Below are positions 1 through 9,100 of a DNA stretch of 64,000 bases, one piece after another. Positions within the stretch are counted from its first letter, which is position 1, and each line of letters opens with the position of its first letter. The notes beneath the pieces were generated by a model that did not search any database, was not told the origin of the DNA, and saw nothing but the letters and a program-made list of their open reading frames with translations. The translations under genes and the position numbers were made by a program. Origin of the DNA: Arthrobacter sp. Soc17.1.1.1 (GTDB lineage: Bacteria; Actinomycetota; Actinomycetes; Actinomycetales; Micrococcaceae); NCBI RefSeq assembly GCF_036867195.1, contig NZ_JBAJII010000001.1, positions 62,001 to 126,000 on the forward strand. The letters are read 5' to 3'.

Positions 1-420
1 GGGGTTGCGCGGGTCGGAGAGGGAGGAGGCCACGAGGTCGATCTGCAGGCCGTCGGGGTCGCGGAGCGAGAGGCGCTCCTCGACGGATGACGCGCGGGAG
101 ACGGTGGACTCCACGCCGAGGGCCTTGAAGTGCTCCTGCCACCAGCCGAGGGTGCCCTGCGGCACGGAGAAGGCCGTGGTGGTCGACTGCCCGCTGCCGA
201 TGCGCCCGCTGCGGATGCCCTGCCACGGGAAGAACGTCAGGAGTGAGCCGGGGCGGCCTGATTCGTCGCCGTAGTACAGGTGGTAGGTGCCGGGGTCGTC
301 GAAGTTCACGGTCTTCTTGACGAGCCGCAGGCCCAGTCCCCTGATGTAGAAGTCGATGTTCCTCTGGGGGTCGCCGGCGATCGCGGTGACGTGGTGGAGA
401 CCTTCGGTTTGTACAGTCAC
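1..420 (-). CDS. Ring-cleaving dioxygenase / VOC family protein, N-terminal part
   Basis: The 140 visible codons start at GTG 418-420 (complement), behind a strong AAGGAGGAC ribosome binding site, and run off the left edge of the window, so the C-terminal half is missing. The protein begins VTVQTEGLHHVTAIAGDP and contains the segments FYIRGLGLRLVKKTVNFDD and TYHLYYGDE, the pattern of the first vicinal-oxygen-chelate (glyoxalase/extradiol dioxygenase) module of the MhqO-like ring-cleaving dioxygenase family. The His in LHHVTAI is the expected first metal ligand. Members are about 310-330 residues with two VOC modules and act on (hydro)quinone-like aromatics. The substrate here is unknown. It is divergent from the PGPGW gene to its right. 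Confidence 0.8.
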   Translation of the reverse strand, partial: MTVQTEGLHHVTAIAGDPQRNIDFYIRGLGLRLVKKTVNFDDPGTYHLYYGDESGRPGSLLTFFPWQGIRSGRIGSGQSTTTAFSVPQGTLGWWQEHFKALGVESTVSRASSVEERLSLRDPDGLQIDLVASSLSDPRNP

Positions 421-574
421 GCTGTCCTCCTTGGTGGGGCCGGCCGGGCGGGCGCCGGCATGTCCATGCAAACGCATGAATTCTGGGTTTTGTTCCCCGC
501 CCCGGGGAGCCGTGCGCCGATCGGCAGCCTGCTGACCGTCGTGGGCTATCGGCTTCCTGTGTCATCCTGTTCGC

Positions 575-1057
575 ATGGCAGCGAGAGAGCGGGTCTCCGG
601 ATGGGTCCGCCGCACCGGCATCGAGGTGGTCGGCTGGACCCTCGTGGTACTCGGTGTCGCGGCCCTGGTACTGCCCGGCCCGGGGCTCCTGATGCTCGCC
701 GCCGGCCTCGCGGTCCTGTCGCAGCAGTACCACTGGGCCCGCCGCTACCTGGCGCCCCTGAAGCGGAACGCCTACCACGCGGCCGCGCTCGGGGTGAAGA
801 CCATCCCCCGGATCGCCGTCAGCTGCGTCAGCGCGCTCGTGATCATGAGCCTCGGCGTGGTCTGGATCCTGCAGCCCGGCGTGCCGGCCTGGTGGTTCCT
901 CGCGGACAGGTGGTGGCTGTTCGGGGGAGCGGGGACCGGCATCAGCCTCATCGCCTCCTCGATCATCGCCCTCGTGCTGATTGTGTACAGCGTCCGCCGG
1001 TTCCGCGGCCGCCCGATCCCCGCACGCCCGCACGGACTGCGCGCCGGGACGGAGTAG
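575..1057 (+). CDS. PGPGW-type transmembrane protein (TIGR02611-like)
   Basis: A 160-residue small membrane protein. Residues about 17-47 form a hydrophobic hairpin containing the family signature LPGPGLLMLAAGLAVLS, and two further membrane segments lie near residues 87-107 and 115-140. A basic tail follows (VRRFRGRPIPARPHG). The family is widespread in actinobacteria and has no established function. The ATG lies 155 nt from the divergent dioxygenase start, and the gene appears to be monocistronic. Confidence 0.75.
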   Translation: MAARERVSGWVRRTGIEVVGWTLVVLGVAALVLPGPGLLMLAAGLAVLSQQYHWARRYLAPLKRNAYHAAALGVKTIPRIAVSCVSALVIMSLGVVWILQPGVPAWWFLADRWWLFGGAGTGISLIASSIIALVLIVYSVRRFRGRPIPARPHGLRAGTE

Positions 1058-1187
1058 GCCCGCTCCGCCCACCCGGGACGGTGGCCGCGGAACGCCGGTC
1101 CTCCCGTCCGAGCCGCAGCGTCCGCGAGGCGGGGCCGAGGCGAAGCTGCCCCGATGACGGGGGTGCGGCGGCTGGTACGTTGAGGGG

Positions 1188-2111
1188 GTGCTCACCGTGA
1201 TCGGGGAAACCCTCATCGACGAAGTCGTCAGCGACACCGCTCCCATGCGCGCGCACGTGGGCGGCAGTCCGATGAACGTGGCAGTGGGGCTCGCGCGTCT
1301 CGGGCATCCCGCCCAGTTCGTGGGCCGGTACGGGGACGACGCGTACGGGCGGATGATCGAGAAGCATCTCCGCGACAACTCGGTCCCCTTCCCCGTGAAG
1401 CCGGATGCCTCGCCCACGAGCGTGGCCACCGCGCGCCTCGGCCCCGCGGGAGGGGCGTCCTACGAGTTCCGGCTCGTCTGGGACCTGCCGGGCCTCGCGG
1501 CGCAGAAGGACAGGCTCCTCGACGGCACCACCCTCCTGCACACCGGGTCCATCGCCACGATGCTCACCCCCGGGGCCGATGACGTCCTGGCCCTCGTGAC
1601 GGCCGCCCACCCCCTTGTCACCGTCACCTACGACCCGAACTGCCGGCCCACGATCATCCGTGATGTCGCGTTCGCCCGGGCCCAGGCCGAGAGATTCGTC
1701 GCCCTGGCCGACGTCGTGAAGGCCTCCGACGAGGACCTCGAGTGGCTCTACCCCGACCGCAGCGCCGAGGACACCGCCCGTGCCTGGCTGGCCGCCGGCG
1801 CCGCCGTCGTCGTGGTGACCCGTGGCTCCTCCGGACCCTGGGGCGTGAGCCGGGCCGGCGAGGCCTCCGTCCCCGCCCCCGTCACCAGCGTGGTGGACAC
1901 CGTGGGCGCCGGGGACTCCTTCATGGCCGCCCTGGTGGGATCCCTCGTGGACCTCGAGCTCGACGGCGCCCATCGCCGGGAGGAGCTGCGCCGAATCACC
2001 CTCGGACAGCTGACCGCCATGCTGCAGTACGCGGCCCGGGCTGCGGCCGTCACCGTCTCCCGCGCGGGCGCCAACCCGCCGTCGCGGGACGAGATGGCAT
2101 CCCCGGCCTGA
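1188..2111 (+). CDS. PfkB-family carbohydrate kinase (fructokinase-like)
   Basis: The 307-residue protein has the ribokinase/PfkB fold. An N-terminal [15 protein letters not shown] substrate-binding region near residues 25-40 precedes the C-terminal signature DTVGAGDSF near residue 240, whose Asp is the catalytic base and whose glycines form the anion hole. Length and motifs match bacterial fructokinases, but the sugar cannot be fixed from sequence alone. The GTG start at 1188 is preceded by GAGGGG, and a TACGTT hexamer at 1176-1181 could be a -10 box for a very short leader. It is followed 35 nt later by the PEBP gene. Confidence 0.85.
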   Translation: MLTVIGETLIDEVVSDTAPMRAHVGGSPMNVAVGLARLGHPAQFVGRYGDDAYGRMIEKHLRDNSVPFPVKPDASPTSVATARLGPAGGASYEFRLVWDLPGLAAQKDRLLDGTTLLHTGSIATMLTPGADDVLALVTAAHPLVTVTYDPNCRPTIIRDVAFARAQAERFVALADVVKASDEDLEWLYPDRSAEDTARAWLAAGAAVVVVTRGSSGPWGVSRAGEASVPAPVTSVVDTVGAGDSFMAALVGSLVDLELDGAHRREELRRITLGQLTAMLQYAARAAAVTVSRAGANPPSRDEMASPA

Positions 2112-2146
2112 CCGCCGCGTACCACGACGACCCGAGGAGCACACCC

Positions 2147-2674
2147 ATGACCCGCGACCCCTACGCCGACCTCCCGCAGGTACCCGAGTTCACGCTGACC
2201 AGCGAGACCGTCACGCACAACCAGCCCCTCGACCCCGCGCAGGCATCCGGCGTGATGGGTGCGGGCGGCAAGGACGAGTCGCCGCAGCTCAGCTGGAGCG
2301 GCTTCCCCGACGGCACGAAGAGCTTCGCCGTGACCGTCTACGATCCCGACGCCCCCACTGCGAGCGGCTTCTGGCACTGGTCCGTCGCCAATCTCCCCGT
2401 GACCACCACATCCCTGCCCGCGGGCGCGGGGACCGACGGCTCCGGGCTGCTGCCCGAGGGTGCGGTACAGCTGCGCAACGACGGCGGTTTCGCGGGCTTC
2501 GTGGGCGCCGCACCGCCGGAGGGGCACGGCCCCCACCACTACCACGTGGTGGTGCATGCCCTGGGCGTCGAATCCGTGGACATCTCGCCCGAGGCCTCAC
2601 CCGCCTACCTCGGCTTCACCCTGTTCTCGAGCACGATCGGCCGGGCCCGGCTGGTCGGCACCTTCGAGCGGTAG
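2147..2674 (+). CDS. YbhB/YbcL family (PEBP, Raf kinase inhibitor-like) protein
   Basis: The 175-residue cytoplasmic protein has the phosphatidylethanolamine-binding-protein fold. It shows the bacterial PEBP core [20 protein letters not shown], the ligand-pocket motif [15 protein letters not shown] and the second-site [17 protein letters not shown]. The reading frame stays open far upstream, but ATG 2147 is chosen because GAGGAG sits 8 nt before it and the PEBP homology begins there. Bacterial members have no settled biochemical role; inhibition of kinases or proteases is proposed by analogy with eukaryotes. Confidence 0.85.
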   Translation: MTRDPYADLPQVPEFTLTSETVTHNQPLDPAQASGVMGAGGKDESPQLSWSGFPDGTKSFAVTVYDPDAPTASGFWHWSVANLPVTTTSLPAGAGTDGSGLLPEGAVQLRNDGGFAGFVGAAPPEGHGPHHYHVVVHALGVESVDISPEASPAYLGFTLFSSTIGRARLVGTFER

Positions 2675-2721
2675 GCCGGGGCGCCGGTAGGGTGGTAGTC
2701 CGGAACCTGAAGGAGTCAGCG

Positions 2722-3531
2722 ATGCGCCTCGTGGCGAGCGACATGGATGGGACCGTCGTGGGCCACGACGGCAGGATGAGCGAGCGCACCGTGCGTGCGT
2801 TCCGCGCGTGCATGGAGGCGGGGGTCGACGTCGTCTTCGTCACGGGCCGCCCTCCGCGCTGGCTGCAGCCCCTGCGGGACCAGCTCGGCCACACCGGGAC
2901 GGTCATCTGCTCCAACGGAGCCCTGACCTACGATCTCGAGGCAGAACGGGTCCTCGACGCCCAGCTGCTGGAGCCGGAGGCCGTCTACGCGGCCCGGGAC
3001 ATCATCCGCGGGCTCTTCCCCGGAGCGACATTCGCCGCCGAGACGGTCACCGGGTTCAAGATCGAATCCGGATTCGCAGAGGCGGCCACCTCGGAGCTCC
3101 TCGGCGGGATCTCGGCGCAGCCCTTCGAGGAGTCCCTGCCGGGCGAGCACGTCGTGAAGTTCCTGGCCCGGGAGAGGACCGTCTCGCCCGACCAGTTCCT
3201 CGCCGCCGTCCGGCCCGCGGTGGCCCACCTCGTCTCGACGACGCACTCGGCGCCCACCATCGCCCTGCTCGAGATGGCCGTTCCGGACATCAACAAGTCC
3301 GTCACCCTCGCCCGGTACGCGGCGGAACGCGGGATCGACGCCGCGGACGTCGTCGCCTTCGGGGACATGCCCAACGACGTGCAGATGCTCGACTGGGCGG
3401 GCCAGGGGTACGCGATGGCCTCGGGCCACCCGGACGCGCTCGCCGCCGCGAACCTCGTGGCACCGCCGTTCGAGGAGGATGGTGTGGCGCAGGTGCTGGA
3501 GGAACGGCTTGCGGCGCTCCGCACGGCCTGA
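2722..3531 (+). CDS. HAD-superfamily phosphatase, Cof/IIB subfamily
   Basis: A 269-residue haloacid-dehalogenase hydrolase. Motif I is SDMDGTV (nucleophile Asp7, acid Asp9), motif II is FVTGR, motif III includes the Lys of VPDINKSVTL, and motif IV is VVAFGDMPNDVQML, where the aspartates bind magnesium. A type IIB cap lies between motifs II and III. Such proteins dephosphorylate sugar phosphates or flavin/pyridoxal phosphates; the substrate is not predictable. ATG 2722 is taken as the start because AAGGAG lies 6 nt upstream. The 3' end overlaps the start of the GDPD gene, suggesting translational coupling. A second Cof-type gene lies at 31388. Confidence 0.85.
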   Translation: MRLVASDMDGTVVGHDGRMSERTVRAFRACMEAGVDVVFVTGRPPRWLQPLRDQLGHTGTVICSNGALTYDLEAERVLDAQLLEPEAVYAARDIIRGLFPGATFAAETVTGFKIESGFAEAATSELLGGISAQPFEESLPGEHVVKFLARERTVSPDQFLAAVRPAVAHLVSTTHSAPTIALLEMAVPDINKSVTLARYAAERGIDAADVVAFGDMPNDVQMLDWAGQGYAMASGHPDALAAANLVAPPFEEDGVAQVLEERLAALRTA

Positions 3532-4345
3532 CCCGGGCCGCTACCACTACCTGGTCGACCGCTCCGCGCCGCACGACGGCGCCGTCCCCATCGCGTTCGC
3601 GCACCGCGGGTTCGCCCCGGACGGCGGTGAGAACACCATGGACGCCTTCGCCCGTGCCGTGGGGCTCGGCTTCCGCTACCTCGAGATCGACGTCCGCGCG
3701 TCCAGCGACGGCGTGGTGATGGTGTTCCACGACGAGGCCCTGGACCGTGTCACGCCCGCCCGCGGCCCGGTGGCTGCAAGGACGGCCGAGGAACTCGCGG
3801 CCCTGCCGGTCGGCGGGGCCGGCGGCATCCCTCCGCTCGAGGACGTCCTGCTGCGCTGGCCGGATCTCCGCCTGAACATCGACATCAAGAGCGACGACTG
3901 CGTGCGGCCCTTCGCGGAGCTCGTCAACCGGCTCGGCGTGCACGACCGCGTGCTCGTCGCGTCCTTCTCGGACCGTCGACGCCGGAGGGTGCTGCGTCTG
4001 CTCGACGCGCCGGCGGCGTCCTCCGCCGGCATGGCGGTGAACGCCCTCCTGAAGGCGACCGCGCCGCTCGGACTGGCGGGACCGGTCGGCCGGCTGGCCC
4101 GTGTCCAGGCCCTCCAGGTCCCCGAGGTGTACCGCGGTGTGCGCGTGGTGACGCGCCGGTTCGTCGCCGCGTGCCATGCGGCCGGCCTCCAGGTGCACGT
4201 CTGGACCGTCAATGAGCGCGAGGACATGGACCGGCTGCTCGACCTCGGCGTCGACGGTCTCGTGTCCGACGCAGGGGACGTCCTCGTTTCCTGCCTGCAA
4301 GACCGCGCGGCGCGTCCGCCGTCCGCGCCGCCCTCCGGGGCGTGA
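3509..4345 (+). CDS. Glycerophosphodiester phosphodiesterase
   Basis: The protein hydrolyses glycerophosphodiesters to glycerol 3-phosphate and an alcohol. GDPD landmarks are IAFAHRGFAP (catalytic His-Arg), GENTMDAF (metal-binding Glu), YLEIDVRASSDGV (Glu-x-Asp), VVMVFHDEALDR (second catalytic His) and a C-terminal VHVWTVNE. No signal peptide is seen, so it is probably cytosolic. TTG 3509 is chosen because GGAGGA lies 5 nt upstream; ATG 3479 in the same frame is an alternative 10 codons earlier with poor spacing. Either start overlaps the end of the HAD gene. A perfect hairpin closes the unit at 4361. Confidence 0.88.
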   Translation: MRRSARPDPGRYHYLVDRSAPHDGAVPIAFAHRGFAPDGGENTMDAFARAVGLGFRYLEIDVRASSDGVVMVFHDEALDRVTPARGPVAARTAEELAALPVGGAGGIPPLEDVLLRWPDLRLNIDIKSDDCVRPFAELVNRLGVHDRVLVASFSDRRRRRVLRLLDAPAASSAGMAVNALLKATAPLGLAGPVGRLARVQALQVPEVYRGVRVVTRRFVAACHAAGLQVHVWTVNEREDMDRLLDLGVDGLVSDAGDVLVSCLQDRAARPPSAPPSGA

Positions 4346-4360
4346 GCGCCGGAGGGGCAG

Positions 4361-4394
4361 GAGCCCGGTTGCAGCCACTCCCGCAACCGGGCTC
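4361..4394 (+). terminator. Hairpin terminator after the GDPD gene
   Basis: A perfect 12-bp inverted repeat (GAGCCCGGTTGC / GCAACCGGGCTC) with a 10-nt loop starts 15 nt after the GDPD stop codon. There is no T tract, as is usual for actinobacterial terminators. Confidence 0.7.
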
Positions 4395-4546
4395 CCTGGG
4401 TGTCGGTGCACCAGCGCGGTATCGCGCCCGCCTCTGATCCACCGAGTCCGTGCCTGCGCCGCGGGCGCCGCAGGAGTCTGCCGATGCCCCCAGGTGCCGC
4501 GGACGTCCCACCCACCCGTGGTCGGACGTGCCCGCCGCCCTTCGGG

Positions 4547-4576
4547 TCTACATCGTTGTAGAACGATGACATGTCA
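4547..4576. repeat. Cluster of overlapping short palindromes
   Basis: Three inverted repeats overlap in 30 nt: TCTACA/TGTAGA (4547-4562), CATCGT/ACGATG (4551-4568, 6-nt loop) and the perfect palindrome TGACATGTCA (4567-4576). The first two share bases and cannot form together. The site lies just past the stop of the ANTAR gene in a locally AT-richer stretch. It may be that gene's terminator or a protein site. The rest of 4395-4606 shows nothing recognisable. Confidence 0.4.
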
Positions 4577-4606
4577 CAGCCGGGACAGTCAATCGGTATC
4601 CGCGCG

Positions 4607-4867
4607 CTACGTCCGCCCGGCCGACGACACGAGACCGCGGGCGAGTTCGGCCACCGTGACGTCGAAGGTGCGCGCCGTCTGCTGCAGGTTGGACAGTGCT
4701 GTGACGCGATCACAGTCGTGCTTGCCCATGACGATCCCGACAGCCGTGTCGACGAGCCTACGGCCCTCCAGGGCGGCCTCGAATTCGTCGTCCGTAGCTG
4801 TCCGCCGGAAGGAGGGGGAGCGCAGGAGGTCCGCCCCGGGATACGTGACGGCGTCAGTGTTGTTCAT
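4607..4867 (-). CDS. ANTAR-domain protein
   Basis: An 86-residue protein made almost entirely of an ANTAR domain, a three-helix RNA-binding module that typically prevents transcription termination. Characteristic positions are visible: FEAALEGRRLVDTAVGIVMGKHDCDRVTALSNLQ, followed by the hydrophobic third helix (VAELARGLV). No GAF, PAS or receiver domain is attached, so sensing must come from elsewhere if it occurs. ATG 4867 is preferred because the ANTAR homology starts shortly after it; GTG 4969 would add 34 residues of low-similarity sequence. Neither has a good ribosome binding site. It may be encoded with the regulator gene at 5055-5711, which lies upstream on the same strand. Confidence 0.72.
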   Translation of the reverse strand: MNNTDAVTYPGADLLRSPSFRRTATDDEFEAALEGRRLVDTAVGIVMGKHDCDRVTALSNLQQTARTFDVTVAELARGLVSSAGRT

Positions 4868-5054
4868 GGGCCCCAATCTGGTTCGGATCGGCTGTTCACC
4901 GCGCAGGCAGGAAGAACTCCGTCCCTCCTGCTGCAGGCATCCGCCCCCGAATGCGCCACGCGTACCCACAGGCTAACGCCAGAGCGATCAGCTGACCACT
5001 CTGCGGCACGGACCACCGGGGCAGGGCCGACCGCCGGAGGGATCCGTGCGATGG

Positions 5055-5711
5055 TCAGGGAAGCGTGATGCCGGCCCTGACGGCGAGCACGGCCAGTTGC
5101 ACGCGCCCCCCGACGTTGAGGTTCGCCATGATCTTGGTGATCTGTGCCTTCACCGTGGCCTCGCTGACGTGCAGCGCTCCCGCAATCTGCGCGTTCGTCC
5201 GGCCGGCCGTCAGCGCAGCGAGGATCGCCCTGTCGCGGGTGGGCAATCGCTTGATCAACTGGACCTCGAAGGAGTCCTCGGGCTCGGTGGGCACGGGGAA
5301 CCGCTCGAGTTCCGGCGGCATGGAGAAGATGCTCTCGCCCCGGTGGATCATCCGGATGGCGGAGCCCAGGTCGGAGGACACGGAGTACTTCGACAGGTAG
5401 CTGACCGCGCCCGCCCGGTAGGCGTCGCACATGACATCGAAGGTGGTGGCCGAGGACAGCATGGCGACCTTCACCTGGGGAGCGCGAGTGGTGATCTCCT
5501 GCACGGCCCGGACGCCGTCGACGTTGCGCACCATCGTCTCCATGAGCACGACGTCGGGCGCGAGCGCCAGCGCATCCTTGATGGCGGCGTCACCGGTCGA
5601 GCTCACCGATTCGAGCTCGATGTGCGACAGCCCCTCGAACAGCCGCTCCATCCCGAGCCGGACGAGATAGTCGTCGTCCACGAGATGCACGCGGAGCATC
5701 TGATGTGCCAC
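5055..5711 (-). CDS. NarL/LuxR-type response regulator with atypical receiver
   Basis: The 218-residue protein has an N-terminal receiver (residues about 6-125) and a C-terminal LuxR helix-turn-helix (about 155-215, with TNAQIAGALHVSEATVKAQI). The acidic pocket (VDDD), switch Ser (MLSS) and conserved Lys (YLSK) are present, but the phospho-acceptor position reads VVLMETM: Glu58 (codon GAG at 5538-5540) replaces Asp. This predicts phosphorylation-independent behaviour. No histidine kinase is adjacent. GTG 5711 is preferred over ATG 5699 because a GGGGGAAGG stretch lies about 8 nt upstream. The gene is divergent from the giant surface-protein gene and shares a 425-nt intergenic region with it. 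Confidence 0.85.
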   Translation of the reverse strand: MAHQMLRVHLVDDDYLVRLGMERLFEGLSHIELESVSSTGDAAIKDALALAPDVVLMETMVRNVDGVRAVQEITTRAPQVKVAMLSSATTFDVMCDAYRAGAVSYLSKYSVSSDLGSAIRMIHRGESIFSMPPELERFPVPTEPEDSFEVQLIKRLPTRDRAILAALTAGRTNAQIAGALHVSEATVKAQITKIMANLNVGGRVQLAVLAVRAGITLP

Positions 5712-6136
5712 AGCTGAGACCTTCCCCCATGAAACCAGTGACCTGCACGTCACTTTGCAGTGGCTCGAACCGCCCAACACGGTCCACCCCACCCGTAAGA
5801 CATATCCGAATCCGCCCCGGATCACCACGCCGGACACCTGCTTTAGCGGATCGGACCCCAGAATTAGCGGCTCGGCTACCTGTTTCTTTCGCTCTTCTTG
5901 CGGGATCGGGACGCCCGCCGGTACGCGGAAGGCTGTCGGCCGGCGGAGCGGCCTCCCGTCCCCCGGACGCCCGGTCCACCCGATGGAGCTGACCGACCGG
6001 ACGACCGGCCTGTCGGATGGGACAGTCCGGTCTCGCTGGAGAGCCAGCCCTCGCTGGCCTGTTGCGTCCATACCCTCACGATGGGTTCCCCACGTCGTGG
6101 CGGGCCGGTCTCGATTCACCGCAGCAGGGGGCACAC
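5712..6136. promoter_or_regulatory. Divergent regulatory region between regulator and giant surface protein
   Basis: This 425-nt stretch has no credible gene. It holds a 6-6-6 inverted repeat AGTGAC-N6-GTCACT at 5737-5754 close to the regulator start, the 21-bp-spaced direct repeat described separately, and an AGGGGG ribosome binding site at 6125-6130, 6 nt before the surface-protein ATG. A -10 box for the surface-protein gene cannot be named with confidence. Confidence 0.5.
5843..5875. repeat. Two in-phase 12-bp direct repeats, putative operator
   Basis: TTAGCGGATCGG (5843-5854) and TTAGCGGCTCGG (5864-5875) differ at one base and lie exactly 21 bp apart, two helical turns, so that bound proteins would face the same side of the DNA. 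Position between a LuxR-type regulator and its divergent neighbour suggests an operator; this is inference. Confidence 0.5.
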
Positions 6137-9100
6137 ATGTTCACGAGAAGATCGACGCGAGGGGTCCTGAAGAGCCTTGTCGCGGGAAGTGTCGCGGCGT
6201 TGATGGTGGCAGGACCAGCCACCAGCGCCATGGCGGCACCGACGGATCGATCGGAGGCGCTCGGCCGGTTCCTGGGCGGTGAGGCCCTGGGCATCGACCT
6301 CGACACCCTCGCTGCTGTCCGGGGGGCCCTCGAACAGAACCCGAGCGGCAACCACCCGGCCGGTCCGACCGCCAACCCCCTCACTGCCGAGGTACTCAGC
6401 ACCCTCGGCGTGAACCTCGACGGGACTCTGCAGCTCTTCGGCCCCAATGGCATCATCCAGCTCGGAGCCGCGGCCCAGTACGCGGAGGCGGCCGACAACG
6501 GCGACGCCGTCGCGGCTTCCGGTGCGGTCAGCGACCAGGGCGGCATCTCCCTCGGGGGCGCAGGCACGCCTCCCTCCGACGCCCGCATCTCACTCACGCC
6601 CGTGCTCGGTTCCGTGCCGGGAGCCGGCGCGGCCGTGTCGCAGCTCGACGTCCAGCTCGGCGCACTCGGTTCGATCGCGTCGCAGACGCAGGGAGCTCCC
6701 GTGGTCAGCGACTACCTGATCGCCGACGCCCGGCTGGACCTGACGAGCCCTCTGGTCGGATCGACCGTCTCGGGGACCGTCAACGCACTTCAGGCCACGG
6801 TGAACAGCGTGGAGGGCCTCCTCGAGACGGCCCTCGGTGCCCGACTCAACGTCCGCGGTCTCGCGACGGCGACGGCGGACGTCGACATCGCCGAGCCGAA
6901 CCTGCAGGCACTGCTCCCCACGGCCTTCACCTCGACCACCACGCCGGGCGTCACCCTCGACCTGCAGACCGGTCAGGTGTCGGTCGACGTCGACACGGTC
7001 CTCGCGGCCAACGGCCTGGACATCAACGACCTGCCGCCGAACAGCCCCCTTCTGAGCGGTGCGACCGGTGACGCCATCGCACGCGCCGTCCTCACCACGC
7101 TGATCGAGGCCGTCGACCAGGTGGAAGCGAACCTCATCACGACGGTCCGCTCGCTCGCCGTGACGGGCAAGGTCGCCGTCACCGTGGATCTCCCCCTGCT
7201 GCCGGACGTCGTCGTCGGTGTGGCGCTGGGCGGAACGCTGAATGACATCACCGTCACGACGACGGGCGCGACGGGCGCCGTCCTGGGACTGCTGAACGTC
7301 GACAGCCTGGTGAACCTCGCGGTCGACGGGGTCCTCAGCGGAGTGGTGGAGCCGGCGCTGGCCCTCGTGAGCACCACGCTGAACGGGGTGGCAGCGGGCC
7401 TGCCCACTGCCGTCGTCGACCCGATCCTCGACGTCGTGGAGTCCGTGGTCCTCATCCGCGCCAATGTGCAGCCGCAGGCAGGCGATCTCGGCACGGGGTC
7501 CTTCACGGTCCGTGCCGTCGATGTCCAGGTACTTCCCGGATCCGGGCTCGCCACCGTGAACCTCGCGTCATCCACGGTGCGCGGCACCGCCTACGTGGCA
7601 CCCGCCCCCGCGATCGCGCTTACTCCGTCGACCGTCACCGCCGGTGGATCGACGACCGTGACCGGTTCCGGGTTCACGCCCGGTGAGAGCGTCACGGTCC
7701 GCCTGCCGAACATCAACGGAGGACCCGCGCCGACCGTCACGACCGCTGCTGCCCCGGACGGGACCATCTCCGTCATCCTGCCCGTCCCGGCCGCCTACCC
7801 CGTCGGCCTGGCCGGCGTGGTCGCCACCGGCGCGCAGTCGAACCGCCCCGCAGCGGCAGAGCTGACCGTGACCGCGCCCGCCTCCGACCCTGCCATCACC
7901 CTGGACCCCGCCACGATCAGCGTCGGCGGGACCACCACCGTCTCCGGCACCGGGTTCGCCCCCGCCGAGGCGGTCACGGTCAGTCTCCCCGCGGCCGGCG
8001 GCGCCGCCCCGAGCGTCACGGTGACGGCCACTCCGGAGGGCACCATCTCCATCCCGCTGACGGTGCCCGCAGGCTACCCGGGCGGCACCGTCGATGTGAC
8101 GGCCCGCGGGGTCGTCTCCGCGGATCCCGCCACGGCGGCCCTCACCGTCACGGCCATCACCTACACCCCGACGATCACCGTGGATCCGGCCACCGTCATC
8201 GCAGGGGATGACGTCACGGTGACCGGCGGCGGCTTCGCCGCCGGTGAGACCGTCACGGTCTCCATCCCCGGCGCTGACGGTGGCGACCGCATCTCCGAGG
8301 ATGTCACCGCCGGTACTGACGGGACCATCACTGCGACGCTTCCTGTTCCGGAGGACTACCCCGCGGGCGACGTCGATGTGACAGCGGTCGGCCCGGTGTC
8401 GAACGCACCCGCCAGTGCCGACCTGACGGTGGACGCGCCAGTCGTCTACGCCCCTGCCATCACTTTGGACCCGGCGACGATCGTCGCCGGCGGCAGCACC
8501 ACGGTCACCGGCACCGGTTTCGCTCCCGGTGAGACCGTCGAGGTCTCGATCCCCCGCGCCGGCGATGGTGCCCCGATCTCGGTCGGCGTCACCGCCGGCC
8601 CTGATGGAGACATCACAGCGACGGTGCCGGTGCCCGCGGACTACGTCCCGGGCAACGTCACCGTGACCGCGCTCGGCGAGGTATCGGACACTCCCGCCAC
8701 GGCGGAACTCACGGTCACCTACGAGCCCGGCATCACCCTGGACCCCGCGACCCTCGTCGCCGGCGGCAGCACCACGGTCACCGGCACCGGCTTCGCTCCC
8801 GGTGAGACCGTCGAGGTCTCCATCCCCGGCGTGAACAACGGCGACCCCATCTCGGTGGATGTCACCGCCGCTGCCGACGGGGGCATCGAGGCTGTCCTCG
8901 TCGTTCCCAGCGGCTACCCCTTCGGTGGAGTCGTGGTGACTGCTAAGGGCCAGGTGTCGAAGACCCCTATGACCGCCGACCTCGCCGTGACCTACGACCC
9001 CGCCATCACCCTGGACCCCGCGATCGTCGTCGCCGGCGATGACGTCACAGTGACCGGCGACGGCTTCGCCGCGGACGAGACCGTCACGGTCTCGATCCCC

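Noticed and set aside
963..2144. Long minus-strand open frame over the PGPGW and PfkB genes
   Set aside because: Shadow of the recognisable PfkB kinase; composition typical of GC-rich antisense frames.
4551..4568. Possible ANTAR-binding hexaloop hairpin
   Set aside because: The loop (UGUAGA or its complement UCUACA) lacks the A at position 1 and G at position 4, and no second hairpin follows.
5712..6136. Extra coding frame for the giant protein upstream of 6137
   Set aside because: The frame is open to 6017, but the signal peptide and ribosome binding site mark 6137 as the start.
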